From: Gyromitra esculenta | Taxonomy: Eukaryota; Ascomycota; Pezizomycetes; Pezizales; Discinaceae | DNA length: 64,000 bases | NCBI GenBank assembly: GCA_038503075.1 | Contig: JBCAML010000001.1 | Location: forward strand, 1,674,001 to 1,738,000 | Reading direction: 5' to 3' | Shown: in pieces, positions 48,962-58,888 of the stretch | How the letters are laid out: every line of letters starts with the position of its first letter | Position numbering within the stretch: position 1 is the stretch's first letter | Made by a program: the position numbers and the translations under genes | The notes under the pieces: generated by a model | Seen by the model: only the letters and a program-made list of their open reading frames with translations | Told to the model about the DNA's origin: nothing | Databases searched by the model: none

Positions 48962-49372
48962 TCTCAAGGGACGAGGTTTATCTTCAGGCTCTCAGGTATC
49001 CCCCGAGATGAGCAGTGCTACCTGAAGGGAAAACTAAGCGACGAGAGTATTCACGATGTTCCACAGGCTCTACGAAGTGTTTCAAGTATAGAGGACTTGA
49101 GGACGGCGACAGCGTAGGGTTATGAGGTATAACCGAAGGTTGTATTGTAAAATACAGGAGTGTGCTATAGAAGACGTTGCTTAAAGAAAGAAAGAGAAAA
49201 AGTACAACAAGAGGGGAAAACCCTTCGCTTATATACCATAGCTCAATCTCTTTCGATGACAAAGACATGGCTCACTGTAATAGAAACCCGAAGAAACACA
49301 AAGAACAACAACGAAACACAACAACCTTGTACCAATATATTCGAAGAACCAGCAATGCAACCATCCATGAAA
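48962..49372 (-). repeat. Element F 3' LTR
   Basis: 411 bp; minus strand from TTTCATGG to CCTTGAGA. The adjacent purine tract (GAGGGGGGGCTAC on the minus strand) is at 49373-49385. Confidence 0.94.
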
Positions 49373-49383
49373 GTAGCCCCCCC

Positions 49384-52300
49384 TCATAGCCGTGAGCTCC
49401 TGCGAACACTAATTACTCCTTCCTTCGGTTTATTTGGATATTGTTGATGGAAAGAATCAACTGCTTCTGTCTCCTTATGGTACTCCGCGGGTTCCCAAGT
49501 GGGTAGTGCATAGCCAGTCCATTCGACCAAGTATTGAAGTTTCCCACGACGTAAACGGGAATCTAAAATGCTTTCAATGAGATATTCCTCATGATCGTTG
49601 ACTTGGACTGGTGGGGGAGGTACGATGACTTGGCCTGGAAGGGGGTCGATAGGAACTGCTTTTATCAAAGAGACATGGAATACGGGATGATACTTCATTG
49701 ATCTTGGGAGATCAATTTCATAGGCATGGGCTGAAATAACACGTTTCACCGGGAACGGGCCACTCCATTTCCAGTCCAACTTTCTCGAGTTTCGCGTCGT
49801 CCTCATGTTCTTCATCGATACAAACACCTCGTCTTTTTCTTTAAATAATGGAGCAGGGGTGCGGTGTCGATTTGTACTTGACTCGAAGACGTCTTGGGCG
49901 GTTTTCATCTGCACTCGTAGGAAGTCTCTAAGTTCTTCCATTTTGGAGGCAAAGTCGTTGGCGTCGAGGGTCTGGGGGGAGCGGTCGTTAGAGACAATAG
50001 AAGTATCAAACCGGGGGTGGTAGCCGTAATTTGCGAAGAAGGGAGTAGCCTTAGTGCTAGCAGACTCTTGATTGTTGGCGGCAAATTCGGCAATAGGTAG
50101 CCACTTCGACCAATCGTCTTGCTGGTAGGACACATAACAACGGAGGTATTGTTCCATTACGGCATTAAGGCGTTCAGTTTGTCCGTCAGTCTCCGGATGA
50201 AAAGAGGTAGACATACGGGCAGCAATATTCAAACGCTGACAGAGATGCTTCCAAAACTTCGCAGTAAATTGTGTTCCCCTATCGGAGGTTAGATGGGAAG
50301 GGAGTCCATGTAGTTTCCAAACATTTTGAAGATACAATTCGGCGGTTTGTTCGGCATTGACAGTAGTATTGCATGGAATAAGGTGTCGCATCTTCGAGAG
50401 TCGGTCCACAACAACCATAATGGCATCAAAGCCGTTAGACTCTGGAAGGCCCGTGACGAAGTCCATTGACAACTCCTCCCAGGGGCGATTAGGGATTGGG
50501 AGCGGTTTTAGAACGCCATGGGTGCCGAGGGTACTTGGTTTTGCTTGTCGGCAAGTATGGCAATTCCTGGTATATCGTCCAATATATTCCCTCATCTTTG
50601 GCCAATAAAAATGTCTTGAGACGAGTTCGAAGGTTTTTTCTCGTCCTGGGTGGCCAGCAGAGGGAGCGTCATGATGTCGTTGTAGGATAAGGAGGCGGAG
50701 AGGATCATGATTAGGGATATAGAGCTTTTGCCGATAGGTAAGGTGTCCGTTGAATTCAGCGCAATCGCCTAATGTGATTTCCTTAGACTGTCGTTCGCCG
50801 TTTCTAAGTGCTAGGAGGATTTTTTGTGGGAACGGGTCAGCATTATATCCCTGATTCATTAATATTTTGAGGGAGGCATCCAATTCAACGGGTTCGTTTG
50901 ATAAAGAACCCGAAAACAAACTCAGCTTGGGGTCTAAATTCTTCTCCTTCAGGACTACTTGGTGCTGGTGTTGTAGTCTTTCATCCCCTTCTTCAGGGAG
51001 ATCTCCTGATCTCCGAGTCAATGCATCCGGCTTTCCTCCCTGCACTCCTGGTCTGTACGTAATGACAAAATTGAAGCGAGAAAGGTATTCCGCCCATCTG
51101 ACCTGTCTCCGATTCAATTGCTTGGTGGACATAAAGTATTCCAAATTTTTATGATCCGTAATGACAGAGATAGGAAATTCAGATCCTTCAAGTTCCGGGC
51201 GCCATTCTTCAAAACAGCGGATAATGGCTAGTAACTCCTTATCGTAGATTTCGTAGTTACATTCCGCAGGTGAGTGTTTCTTAGAGAAGAAAGCCACAGG
51301 ATGAAGTATGCTATTGTCATCGAGCTGGGAGAGGACACCGCCGGAGACGAAGTCAGAAGCATCGGATTCTACAAAGATCTTCTTTCGTGGATCGAAGTGA
51401 ATAAGTACCGGTGCCTTAGTAAAGGCCTCCTTAAGAGCTTCAAATGCGAGTTCGGCTTCGATTGTCCATTCAAAGACGATGCCTTTCTTCGTAAAGGCAG
51501 TGAGTGGACTAGCGAGACGGGAAAAACCAAGAATAAATCGTCTGTAAAAGTTGGCGAACCCAAGAAAAGCTTGGACATCTTTAACACATTTGGGACGGTT
51601 CCATTCTCGGACTGCTCTGAGTTTGTCCTCATCCATTTTAATACCTTCAGGGGTAAGGATAAGGCCAAGGTATTTGATGGACTGGACGTGAAACTCGCAC
51701 TTCTCAGGTTTGAGAAGGATATTATTGGTTTTTAGAGCATCAAGGATTTGTCTAACATGTACTTTATGCTCGGCGAGGGTGTCGCTATAGATAAGAATAT
51801 CATCGAGGTATGCTGTACAGAACAGATCTAGATATTCTCGGAGGGAGTCGTTGACGAAGCGTTGAAAGGTACCAGGGGCGTTGGTAAGGCCGAATGGCAT
51901 TACCATATATTCATAAAGGCCGTATCGGGTTCGAAAGGCCGTTTTCCATTCTTCCCCCTCAGCGATGCGGATCTGGTGGAAACCATCACGGAGATCAAGC
52001 TTTGAGTACCACTGAGCTTTTGCGAGACGGTCCAGGGTTTCTTTAACCAGGGGGGATGTATATCGATCTTTAACTGTGAGAGCGTTAAGGCCACGGTAAT
52101 CAACACAAAGGCGGAGGGAGCCATCGGGCTTGGCGGCAAAGAGGACAGGGGAGCCGGCGGAGGAAGAACTGGCACGGATAAAGCCTTTTTCTAGGTTGTC
52201 CTCGATATACTTTTTAAGGACTAGAAGTTCATCTCGTGACATGCCATAGAGGGGGCCAAATGGGGGTTCCTTGCCTTCTTGAAGCGTAATACGGTGATCA

Positions 52301-53073
52301 TAAGGGCGACGGGGGGGTAGTCCTTGAGCTTTTGCTTTGTCGAACATGTCCAGGTATTCATGGTACTCTGCGGGTATTCTTTGTCTCCACTCCTCTTTAG
52401 TAGTTTTACTATCGAGGACCTTATTTATTTCATAGAGAGACATCGAGTAGACCTGAATACCCTTTTTTCTGGCGAGCATGCGGAAGCTTGCGGCACCAAT
52501 AAAGGCGGCATTAAGCTTAGCCGGAGGTGGGATAGCAGCGGCGGAAACAATAGGTTGCTTGGGAGCACAGTGGGTGGTGCAGAATTCAGAATTGAATTCA
52601 ATGCTTTTGTTGGCGGATTGTAGGTGGACGTCGTGGAGATTCATCCAGGGAATGCCGAGTACTAGGGGGTAATGTCCTAGTTTGGTGACAAAGAAGGGAG
52701 CTTTCTCGCTGTGTTGTTGAATGGAGAGCTCCAAGTGGCAAAGGTTAACAATATCTCCGGAAGCAATTGTTCGGCCGTCAATAACTTCTAACTGACGTGG
52801 GGTTTTGAGGGGGGATAATGGTAGGGAATGGTGACGCACGAATCCTTCGTCAATGAATGCAAATCCTGAAGCTCCGGTATCTAGAAGCGCATGTGTTTTG
52901 ATAATTTTATTTTGGTGGGTGAGACTACAAGAAACTACAAAGTGTTCCCCATCCAAATTATCCTCCACACACACATCTGATAACGAAAATCCGGAAATAG
53001 AGAATGCAGACAAAGACGAAAAATTGGGAACCTGAGCAGGGTCACTTAGCGACTCAGGTTGGACTAGTTTAAA
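49384..53073 (-). CDS. pol: Element F pol polyprotein
   Basis: Read in the -1 frame from the slippery site at 53073; first internal Met at 53013. It is open for 1209 codons from that Met. Domains: protease (ALLDTGASGFAFIDE), RT (YLDD in CTAYLDDILIYS), RNase H ([26 protein letters not shown]), integrase zinc finger (H-H ... CHTCRQAK), integrase core (SMDFVTGLP, SDRGTQFTAKFW, FHPETDGQTERLN) and chromodomain (YLVEWTGYALPTWEPAEY). It copies the element RNA into DNA in cytoplasmic particles and inserts it. Very similar to A pol, without A's stop. Unlike B, D and E, its stop lies before the LTR. Confidence 0.95.
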   Translation of the reverse strand, partial: FKLVQPESLSDPAQVPNFSSLSAFSISGFSLSDVCVEDNLDGEHFVVSCSLTHQNKIIKTHALLDTGASGFAFIDEGFVRHHSLPLSPLKTPRQLEVIDGRTIASGDIVNLCHLELSIQQHSEKAPFFVTKLGHYPLVLGIPWMNLHDVHLQSANKSIEFNSEFCTTHCAPKQPIVSAAAIPPPAKLNAAFIGAASFRMLARKKGIQVYSMSLYEINKVLDSKTTKEEWRQRIPAEYHEYLDMFDKAKAQGLPPRRPYDHRITLQEGKEPPFGPLYGMSRDELLVLKKYIEDNLEKGFIRASSSSAGSPVLFAAKPDGSLRLCVDYRGLNALTVKDRYTSPLVKETLDRLAKAQWYSKLDLRDGFHQIRIAEGEEWKTAFRTRYGLYEYMVMPFGLTNAPGTFQRFVNDSLREYLDLFCTAYLDDILIYSDTLAEHKVHVRQILDALKTNNILLKPEKCEFHVQSIKYLGLILTPEGIKMDEDKLRAVREWNRPKCVKDVQAFLGFANFYRRFILGFSRLASPLTAFTKKGIVFEWTIEAELAFEALKEAFTKAPVLIHFDPRKKIFVESDASDFVSGGVLSQLDDNSILHPVAFFSKKHSPAECNYEIYDKELLAIIRCFEEWRPELEGSEFPISVITDHKNLEYFMSTKQLNRRQVRWAEYLSRFNFVITYRPGVQGGKPDALTRRSGDLPEEGDERLQHQHQVVLKEKNLDPKLSLFSGSLSNEPVELDASLKILMNQGYNADPFPQKILLALRNGERQSKEITLGDCAEFNGHLTYRQKLYIPNHDPLRLLILQRHHDAPSAGHPGREKTFELVSRHFYWPKMREYIGRYTRNCHTCRQAKPSTLGTHGVLKPLPIPNRPWEELSMDFVTGLPESNGFDAIMVVVDRLSKMRHLIPCNTTVNAEQTAELYLQNVWKLHGLPSHLTSDRGTQFTAKFWKHLCQRLNIAARMSTSFHPETDGQTERLNAVMEQYLRCYVSYQQDDWSKWLPIAEFAANNQESASTKATPFFANYGYHPRFDTSIVSNDRSPQTLDANDFASKMEELRDFLRVQMKTAQDVFESSTNRHRTPAPLFKEKDEVFVSMKNMRTTRNSRKLDWKWSGPFPVKRVISAHAYEIDLPRSMKYHPVFHVSLIKAVPIDPLPGQVIVPPPPVQVNDHEEYLIESILDSRLRRGKLQYLVEWTGYALPTWEPAEYHKETEAVDSFHQQYPNKPKEGVISVRRSSRL
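53029..53073 (-). promoter_or_regulatory. Putative -1 frameshift signal, element F
   Basis: On the minus strand TTTAAAC (53073-53067), stop TAG (53066-53064), stem AACCTGAG (53060-53053) / CTCAGGTT (53036-53029). Stem pair 5 is T-A here against A-T in the other copies. Confidence 0.75.
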
Positions 53074-54335
53074 GACTCATTTGAAGAGCCTGGGGCCTCA
53101 AGGGCAAAGAACTGTGGTGGGAGCGGAGGAGGAGGGAGTGAGGAAGCGGGTGGCGTGGCGGCGGCAGCGGGGTTGGTGAGAGCACCCCTCATGGCGGGGC
53201 GTTTATTGGCAGAGGGGCAGTTGGAAAATATATGGCCCTCGCCAGTACAAAACAAGCAGCGATTGTTATTTTGTCGCCAAGATTTCTCCTCGGGGGAAAG
53301 TTTTCTCCGTCCGTTGACCTGGACGTAGCGTTGATCCGGGGCAGGGCGAGAGGTGAAAGTGCGACCGAAAGATAGATCCATGGGGGCGAGCCCTCCAGGG
53401 GTAAATGAGGAAGCAGGGGCGAAGGCAGGTGCGGCAGCGGGGGCGGAAAACTGTCCCATGTTGTTGCGATTATTCCCTCGTTTCTCCTCTCGTCTAGCAC
53501 GAATACGATTATCAAGGCGGAGGAGTAAAGTGCACAGGGGCGCAAAACGTGTGGGATAGTCGGCGATAGTAACCACTGCTTCTTTAAGGTCTTCTGACAT
53601 TCCATGATCGAGGGCGTCAACCTTGGCGGCTTCGTCGTAGTTTAGGCGTCCCATAATGCGTTGGAAGTCAGCGAGGTAAGCGGAGAAATCTCGCTTGCCT
53701 TGTCGTAGCTGGTGGAGTTCGCGACGAGCTGAACCGAGGGGGTCGGGGTCTCCAAAGGAGGTTTCCAGGTGGGCGATGAGTTCAGCGGCGTTGATCCAGG
53801 AGGTAGTGCCATCAGCGAGGACAGTGTGACGAACTTGCTCTAAAGCAGCTCCTTCCAGACGATTAATGGTATAGAGGATCATGTTGTTTTCGGACGCAAA
53901 ACGGTCAGCATTGACCGAAAGCTTCGAGCGCAGTTGTAGCACGAAGCCAGGAAGTTTTTCTCGAGACCCATCAAATTTCTCTGGGTCAGGCATTCTTTCT
54001 GAACGACCTCCTCCGTTGCTGTTAGCCGGAGGGGCTTGGGGGGCTGGTGGAGCAGGAGGTGCAGCAGAGCGAAGGCGGTTGATTTCTTCGTTGGCTGATT
54101 GTAGGTTAGCCGTGAGGTTTCCTACTATCAGTTGAGCATTGTTGCGCTCTTGAGTCATTGTCTCGAGTTGAAGGTCGAGAACCTGGTTGTCTTCTTGTTG
54201 CATTCGGAAATGTTCCTCGAGAAAGCGGTAGAAGGCAATGGGGTCGGTGCGTAATTGCGCATTGAACTGTTCCATTGATGGGTAGGTCCAGGCGGGGACA
54301 GCGGGGGTAGATTCCGACATTGTGGCGTCGGTCAT
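53064..54335 (-). CDS. gag: Element F gag
   Basis: Intact gag of 423 residues from MTDATMSESTPAV; a second ATG 15 nt later (MSEST) is possible. It has a predicted coiled coil, the Gag core (RMPDPEKFDGSREKLPGF, RLEGAALEQVRH) and the zinc knuckle CLFCTGEGHIFSNC. The N-terminal 90 residues differ strongly from those of C, D and E and partly from A. Confidence 0.94.
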   Translation of the reverse strand: MTDATMSESTPAVPAWTYPSMEQFNAQLRTDPIAFYRFLEEHFRMQQEDNQVLDLQLETMTQERNNAQLIVGNLTANLQSANEEINRLRSAAPPAPPAPQAPPANSNGGGRSERMPDPEKFDGSREKLPGFVLQLRSKLSVNADRFASENNMILYTINRLEGAALEQVRHTVLADGTTSWINAAELIAHLETSFGDPDPLGSARRELHQLRQGKRDFSAYLADFQRIMGRLNYDEAAKVDALDHGMSEDLKEAVVTIADYPTRFAPLCTLLLRLDNRIRARREEKRGNNRNNMGQFSAPAAAPAFAPASSFTPGGLAPMDLSFGRTFTSRPAPDQRYVQVNGRRKLSPEEKSWRQNNNRCLFCTGEGHIFSNCPSANKRPAMRGALTNPAAAATPPASSLPPPPLPPQFFALEAPGSSNESLN

Positions 54336-54381
54336 GGAGGGGGTCAGCGGGGTAGAGGGTGTGGATAAGGAAGCAACGTAA

Positions 54382-54792
54382 TCTCAAGGGGCGAGGTTTA
54401 TCTTCAGGCTCTCAGGTATCCCCCGAGATGAGCAGTGCTACCTGAAGGGAAAACTAAGCGACGAGAGTATTCACGATGTTCCACAGGCTCTACGAAGTGT
54501 TTCAAGTATAGAGGACTTGAGGACGGCGACAGCGTAGGGTTATGAGGTATAACCGAAGGTTGTATTGTAAAATACAGGAGTGTGCTATAGAAGACGTTGC
54601 TTAAAGAAAGAAAGAGAAAAAGTACAACAAGAGGGGAAAACCCTTCGCTTATATACCATAGCTCAATCTCTTTCGATGACAAAGACATGGCTCACTGTAA
54701 TAGAAACCCGAAGAAACACAAAGAACAACAACGAAACACAACAACCTTGTACCAATATATCCGAAGAACCAGCAATGCAACCATCCATGAAA
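54382..54792 (-). repeat. Element F 5' LTR
   Basis: 411 bp. It carries the TATA box and the self-primer-like block (minus-strand AAGCAACGT at 54602-54594). The primer site ACGTTGCTT (54379-54371, minus strand) begins two bases inside the LTR end. Confidence 0.94.
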
Positions 54793-54797
54793 CCTCC

Positions 54798-57112
54798 GTA
54801 CACTCGCTAAGGGTTATTTCCTTTGACTGTTGTTCTTTGTTCTTTAGGGCTAGAAGTATTTTTTCAGGAAATTTATCAGCGAGATATCCTTCCAGAAATA
54901 GTTTTTCTAGGGGTGCGTCCAATTCAGCGGCTTCATTTGACAAAGAAGCCGATAACAAACTTAGCTTGGGATCGACATTTTCCTTCTTTAACACCACTTG
55001 GCTCTGGTGTGCCAGTCTTTCATCCCCTTCCTTGGGGAGATCTCCTGATCTCCTAGTGAGAGCATCAGGTTTCCCTCCCTGGCTTCCCGGTCGATACGTG
55101 ATCACAAAATCGAAACGCGATAGGTACTCAGCCCATCTAGCTTGGCGTCGGTTGAGTTGCTTCGTGCTCATGAAGTATTCGAGATTTTTGTGATCACTAA
55201 TTACGTCGATCGGGTGCTTTGATCCCTCGAGTTCAGGGCGCCATTCTTCGAAAACGCGGATGATGGCTAACAGTTCCTTATCATAGATCTCGTAGTTGCA
55301 TTCTGCGGGGGAATGTTTTTTCGAGAAGAAAGCTACTGGGTGTAAGATACCGTTATCGTCATACTGCGATAGAACTCCTCCGGATACAAAGTCTGAGGCA
55401 TCCGTTTCTACTATGATCTTCTTATCAGGATCAAAATGGATAAGGATCGGGGCGGTGGTGAAGGCATATTTGAGGTTTTCGAAGGCTATGTCAGTTTCGA
55501 CAGACCATTCAAAGAGGATACCTTTCTTGGTAAGGGCAGTAAGGGGGGCAGCCAGTTTAGAGAATCCTAAGATGAACCGTCGATAAAAGTTCGCAAAACC
55601 TAGGAATGCCTGAACATCTTTTACACTCTTCGGTGTTCCCCATTCCCTAACGGCCTTGAGTTTCTCTTCGTCCATCTTAATGCCGTCAGGTGTGAGTATT
55701 AGGCCTAGGTATTTGGTCGTTTGTACTTCGAACTCACATTTCTCCGGTTTGAGAAGGATGCTATTGTTTTTTAGTGTCTGCAAGACTTTCCTAACGTGGG
55801 TTTGGTGTTCGGCGAAGGTATCGCTGTAGATGAGAATATCATCTAGGTATGCCGTACAGAAAATATCTAGATATTCGGTGAGGCAGTCATTCACGAATCG
55901 TTGGAAAGTTCCGGGGGCATTAGTTAGACCGAATGGCATAACCTGGTACTCATAAAGGCCATAGCGCGTGCGAAAAGCGGTTTTCCATTCATCCCCTTCT
56001 GCAATGCGCACTTGATGGTATCCATCGCGAAGGTCTAATTTAGTATACCATTGTGCTTTTGCGAGTCGGTCTAGGGTTTCATGGATGAGAGGGGAAGTAT
56101 AACGATCCTTAACGGTAATAGCATTAAGGCCTCGGTAATCCACACAGAGTCGTAGGGATCCATCCGCTTTTTTGACGAAAAGGACAGGGGATCCAGCAGG
56201 AGAGGAACTAGCGCGAATAAATCCTTTCTCAAGATTGTCTTCGATGTACTTCTTTAGCACGATTAGTTCTTCCCGGGACATTCCATAGAGGGGTCCGAAA
56301 GGGGCATCCTTTCCCTCCACTAGTTGTATCTTGTGATCATAGGAACGGCGTGGGGGGAGTCCTTGAGCTTTGCTTTTATCAAACATGTCGAGGAAGTCGT
56401 GGTATTCCTCTGGAATTCTAGATTTCCATTCCTCTTTGGTTGTTGTTTTGTCTATGATTTTATTAATCTCATAGAGGGACATGGCGTAAGCTTGTGATGT
56501 TCGTTTCCTGGTGAGGGTTCTGAAGCTAGCGGCACCAATGAATGACATGTTGAGCCGGGGAGGTGTCGAGATGGCTGAGGTGGATACCGGAGGGGAGCAT
56601 GGTGCACAATGGGTTCTGCAGAGTTTAGAATTAAACTCAATGCGTTTTTTCGCGAAGTGAAGTTGGACGTCGTGATAGTTCATCCATGGGATTCCAAGAA
56701 CGAGAGGGTAATGTCCTAGCTGGGTAACAAAGCAGGGAGCCTGCTCCTGGTGTTCTTGAATGGAGAGGTTGAGGTTGGCGATATGGGTGATGTCTCCTGA
56801 TGAAACTGGGCGACCATCAATCACTTCAAGTTGCCTGGGGTTTTTTAAAAGTAGGAGAGGTAGGGAGTGGTGACTCGCAAAGTCTTTATCGATGAAGGCA
56901 AATCCTGAGGCTCCAGTATCCAATAGTGCGTGAGTTTTAATGGTTTTATTATTATGGGAAATGTTACATGCTATAACAAAATGTTCCCCGTCCAACTGAT
57001 CCTCCACGCACATGTCCGATACTGAAAAACCCGAAATAGAAAATGCCGACAAAGGTAAAGAAATGGGAACCAAGGCAGGGTCACTGATCAGCCTTGGTTG
57101 AACTAGTTTAAA
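54798..57112 (-). pseudogene. pol: Element E pol, protease to RNase H part (before element F)
   Basis: The -1 frame after gag, open from the slippery site to the F insertion: SAFSISGFSVSD, protease ALLDTGASGFAFID, complete RT with CTAYLDDILIYS, and RNase H ([25 protein letters not shown]). F cuts it after [10 protein letters not shown]; the remainder is at 48956-47601. The RT domain is intact, unlike that of D. Confidence 0.92.
57068..57112 (-). promoter_or_regulatory. Putative -1 frameshift signal, element E
   Basis: Minus-strand TTTAAAC (57112-57106), stop TAG, stem AACCAAGGC (57099-57091) / GCCTTGGTT (57076-57068), a ninth pair added relative to A. Confidence 0.73.
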
Positions 57113-58434
57113 GACTCATTGGAAGAGTCTGCCGATTCTAATGCAAAAAACTGGGGAGGAAGAGGTGGTGGTGGAAGAGCGGAGGCAGGGGGTGTTCTAT
57201 TGGCGGGTGGTGCGGTGAGGGCTCCTCTCATAGTGGGTTTTTTAGGGGCAGAGGGACAACTGGCGTAGGAGTGGTCGGGGGCGGCGCAGAACATACATTT
57301 CCCAGTGGAGCGGCGCCACTGTTTTTCTTCCTCCGAAAGCTTTCTCCTTCCATTTACCATCGTGTATCGTTGATCCTGCGGGGGGCGAGATAGGTTACTG
57401 GTCCTTCCGAAGGAGAGATCCATTGGGGCAAGGCCGCCTGGTATGAATGATGAGGCGGGGACAAAGGGGGTCATTGCTTGAGAGCTGAATTGTCCCATAT
57501 TGTCTCTTGTATTGCCTCGTTTTTCGGCTTTTCGGGCTCGAATGCGGTTGTCCAGGCGGGTGAGGGTGGTGATCATTTCTCCGAGGTTGATGGGGACAGC
57601 GGTGGCGAATACCATGGCTTCTTTCAATTCTTCCGACATTCCGTGCTCCAAGGCGTCCATTTTCGAATTTTCATCGAAGTTGAGTTGGCCCATGATGCGT
57701 TGGAAATCGGCCAGGTAAGCAGAGAAGTCGCGTTTTCCCTGACGGAGCTGGTGAAGTTCCCTTCGTGCGGTACCGGTAGGGTCGGGGTCTCCAAATGCAG
57801 TCTCTAAAGCGGCAATGAGAGCGGCTGCACTGGTCCAGGTGGTGAGGCCAGAGGGAAGGACTGTGTGTCGAACCTGTTCAAGGGCTGCTCCTTCCAGGAG
57901 GTTGATTGTATAGAGAATCATGGTATTCTCATCAGCGAATCGGTCTCAGTTGACAGCGAGTTTTGAACGGAGCTGGAGGATGAATCCGGGGAGTTTGGCT
58001 CTAGATCCGTCGAATTTCTCTGGATCTGGCATGCGTTAGGAGCGATGGGTAGAGGGTGTCGGCGGTGGGGGAGTGGCGGTGAGGTTTGGTGGAGCCGGGG
58101 GGGCTGAGAGGTTTGCGCGGGCTTCATTTCGCTCTTGGCGAAGTCTGGCGATGAGGCTGGCTGCTTCTGTAACTCTTTGATCCTGTTGTGTGGCATGTCG
58201 GAGGGCATTGTCGATTTGGATTTGAGCAGTGCTGAGTTTTACTTCAGCGTCTTTCTCGTTATCCTGAAGGATGCTTATTTGGTCCTCTAGGCTCTGGTTT
58301 AGTTCTCGGAGTTGATTGTATAGTTCAACCGGGTCATCTCTGTATGCTTTGGCAAAGGCTTCCTTGGTGGGGAAGCCTGGGGCTGCGATGGCGGCTCCTT
58401 CTGTGTTGGAGGAGGGGTCAACGGAGGAGCTCAT
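57103..58434 (-). pseudogene. gag: Element E gag with two premature stops
   Basis: Gag starts MSSSVDPSSNTEGAA at 58434. In-frame stops stand at 58038-58036 (TAA where D has GAA in SERMPDPEKF) and at 57948-57946 (TGA where D has CGA in AVNRDRFAD). The frame is otherwise open to the TTTAAAC-TAG end and includes the knuckle CMFCAAPDHSYASC. Confidence 0.92.
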
Positions 58435-58476
58435 GATGAGTTAGCAGTAGGAGGTGTAGATGAGCAAGCAACGTAA

Positions 58477-58884
58477 TTTCACGGATGGCTTCTCGTTAAG
58501 CCCTTCAGTATCCCTGAAGGTGAGCAGTGCTACTTAAGCGAGAAACCAATACGTTTGAGGAGTGCGGTATAGTCTACAGGTCCTACGAAGAATGTACTTC
58601 AAGGCGAAGTATCGGCGATGTTTCACAGCGGCAGCGAGGATTCTGAGGTAGAATCGAAGTGGAATTATAACAGATACAGCAGAAGTGTAACGAGAACGTT
58701 GCTTAAAAAAAGAGAAAAGAGAGTACGAAGAACGAACGAAATCCTTCACTTAAATACCCCGCTTTTGCCCAACAAAACCCCATAACCGATAATACCCGAA
58801 ATACAATAACCTTGTCTAACAACCGAAAAGCACAACAATCCTATACGCGAGCCCTAGCCCTAGTCCAATCCTTAATCCGTGAAA
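58477..58884 (-). repeat. Element E 5' LTR
   Basis: 408 bp; minus strand from TTTCACGG to CCGTGAAA, here a perfect 8-bp inverted repeat at the tips. The primer site is at 58474-58466. Confidence 0.92.
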
Positions 58885-58888
58885 TCGG

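Larger units (their letters stand above)
48962..54792 (-). mobile_element. Element F: complete, open-frame chromovirus (innermost)
   Basis: A 5831-bp minus-strand element with 411-bp LTRs (48962-49372 and 54382-54792) that differ at two positions by eye. Target duplication CCTCC at 48957-48961 and 54793-54797, in pol of element E. Gag and pol have no internal stop. It is the last insertion in the chain B, C, D, E, F and the only copy here that could still be autonomous. Confidence 0.96.
47206..58884 (-). mobile_element. Element E: chromovirus inserted in D, split by F
   Basis: Minus-strand element with 408-bp LTRs (47206-47613 and 58477-58884). Only 4 bp (TCGG, 47202-47205 and 58885-58888) are shared at its borders. 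F with one target copy is inserted in pol. Own length is about 5.84 kb. It is defective: two nonsense codons in gag and a frameshifting loss in pol. Confidence 0.92.
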
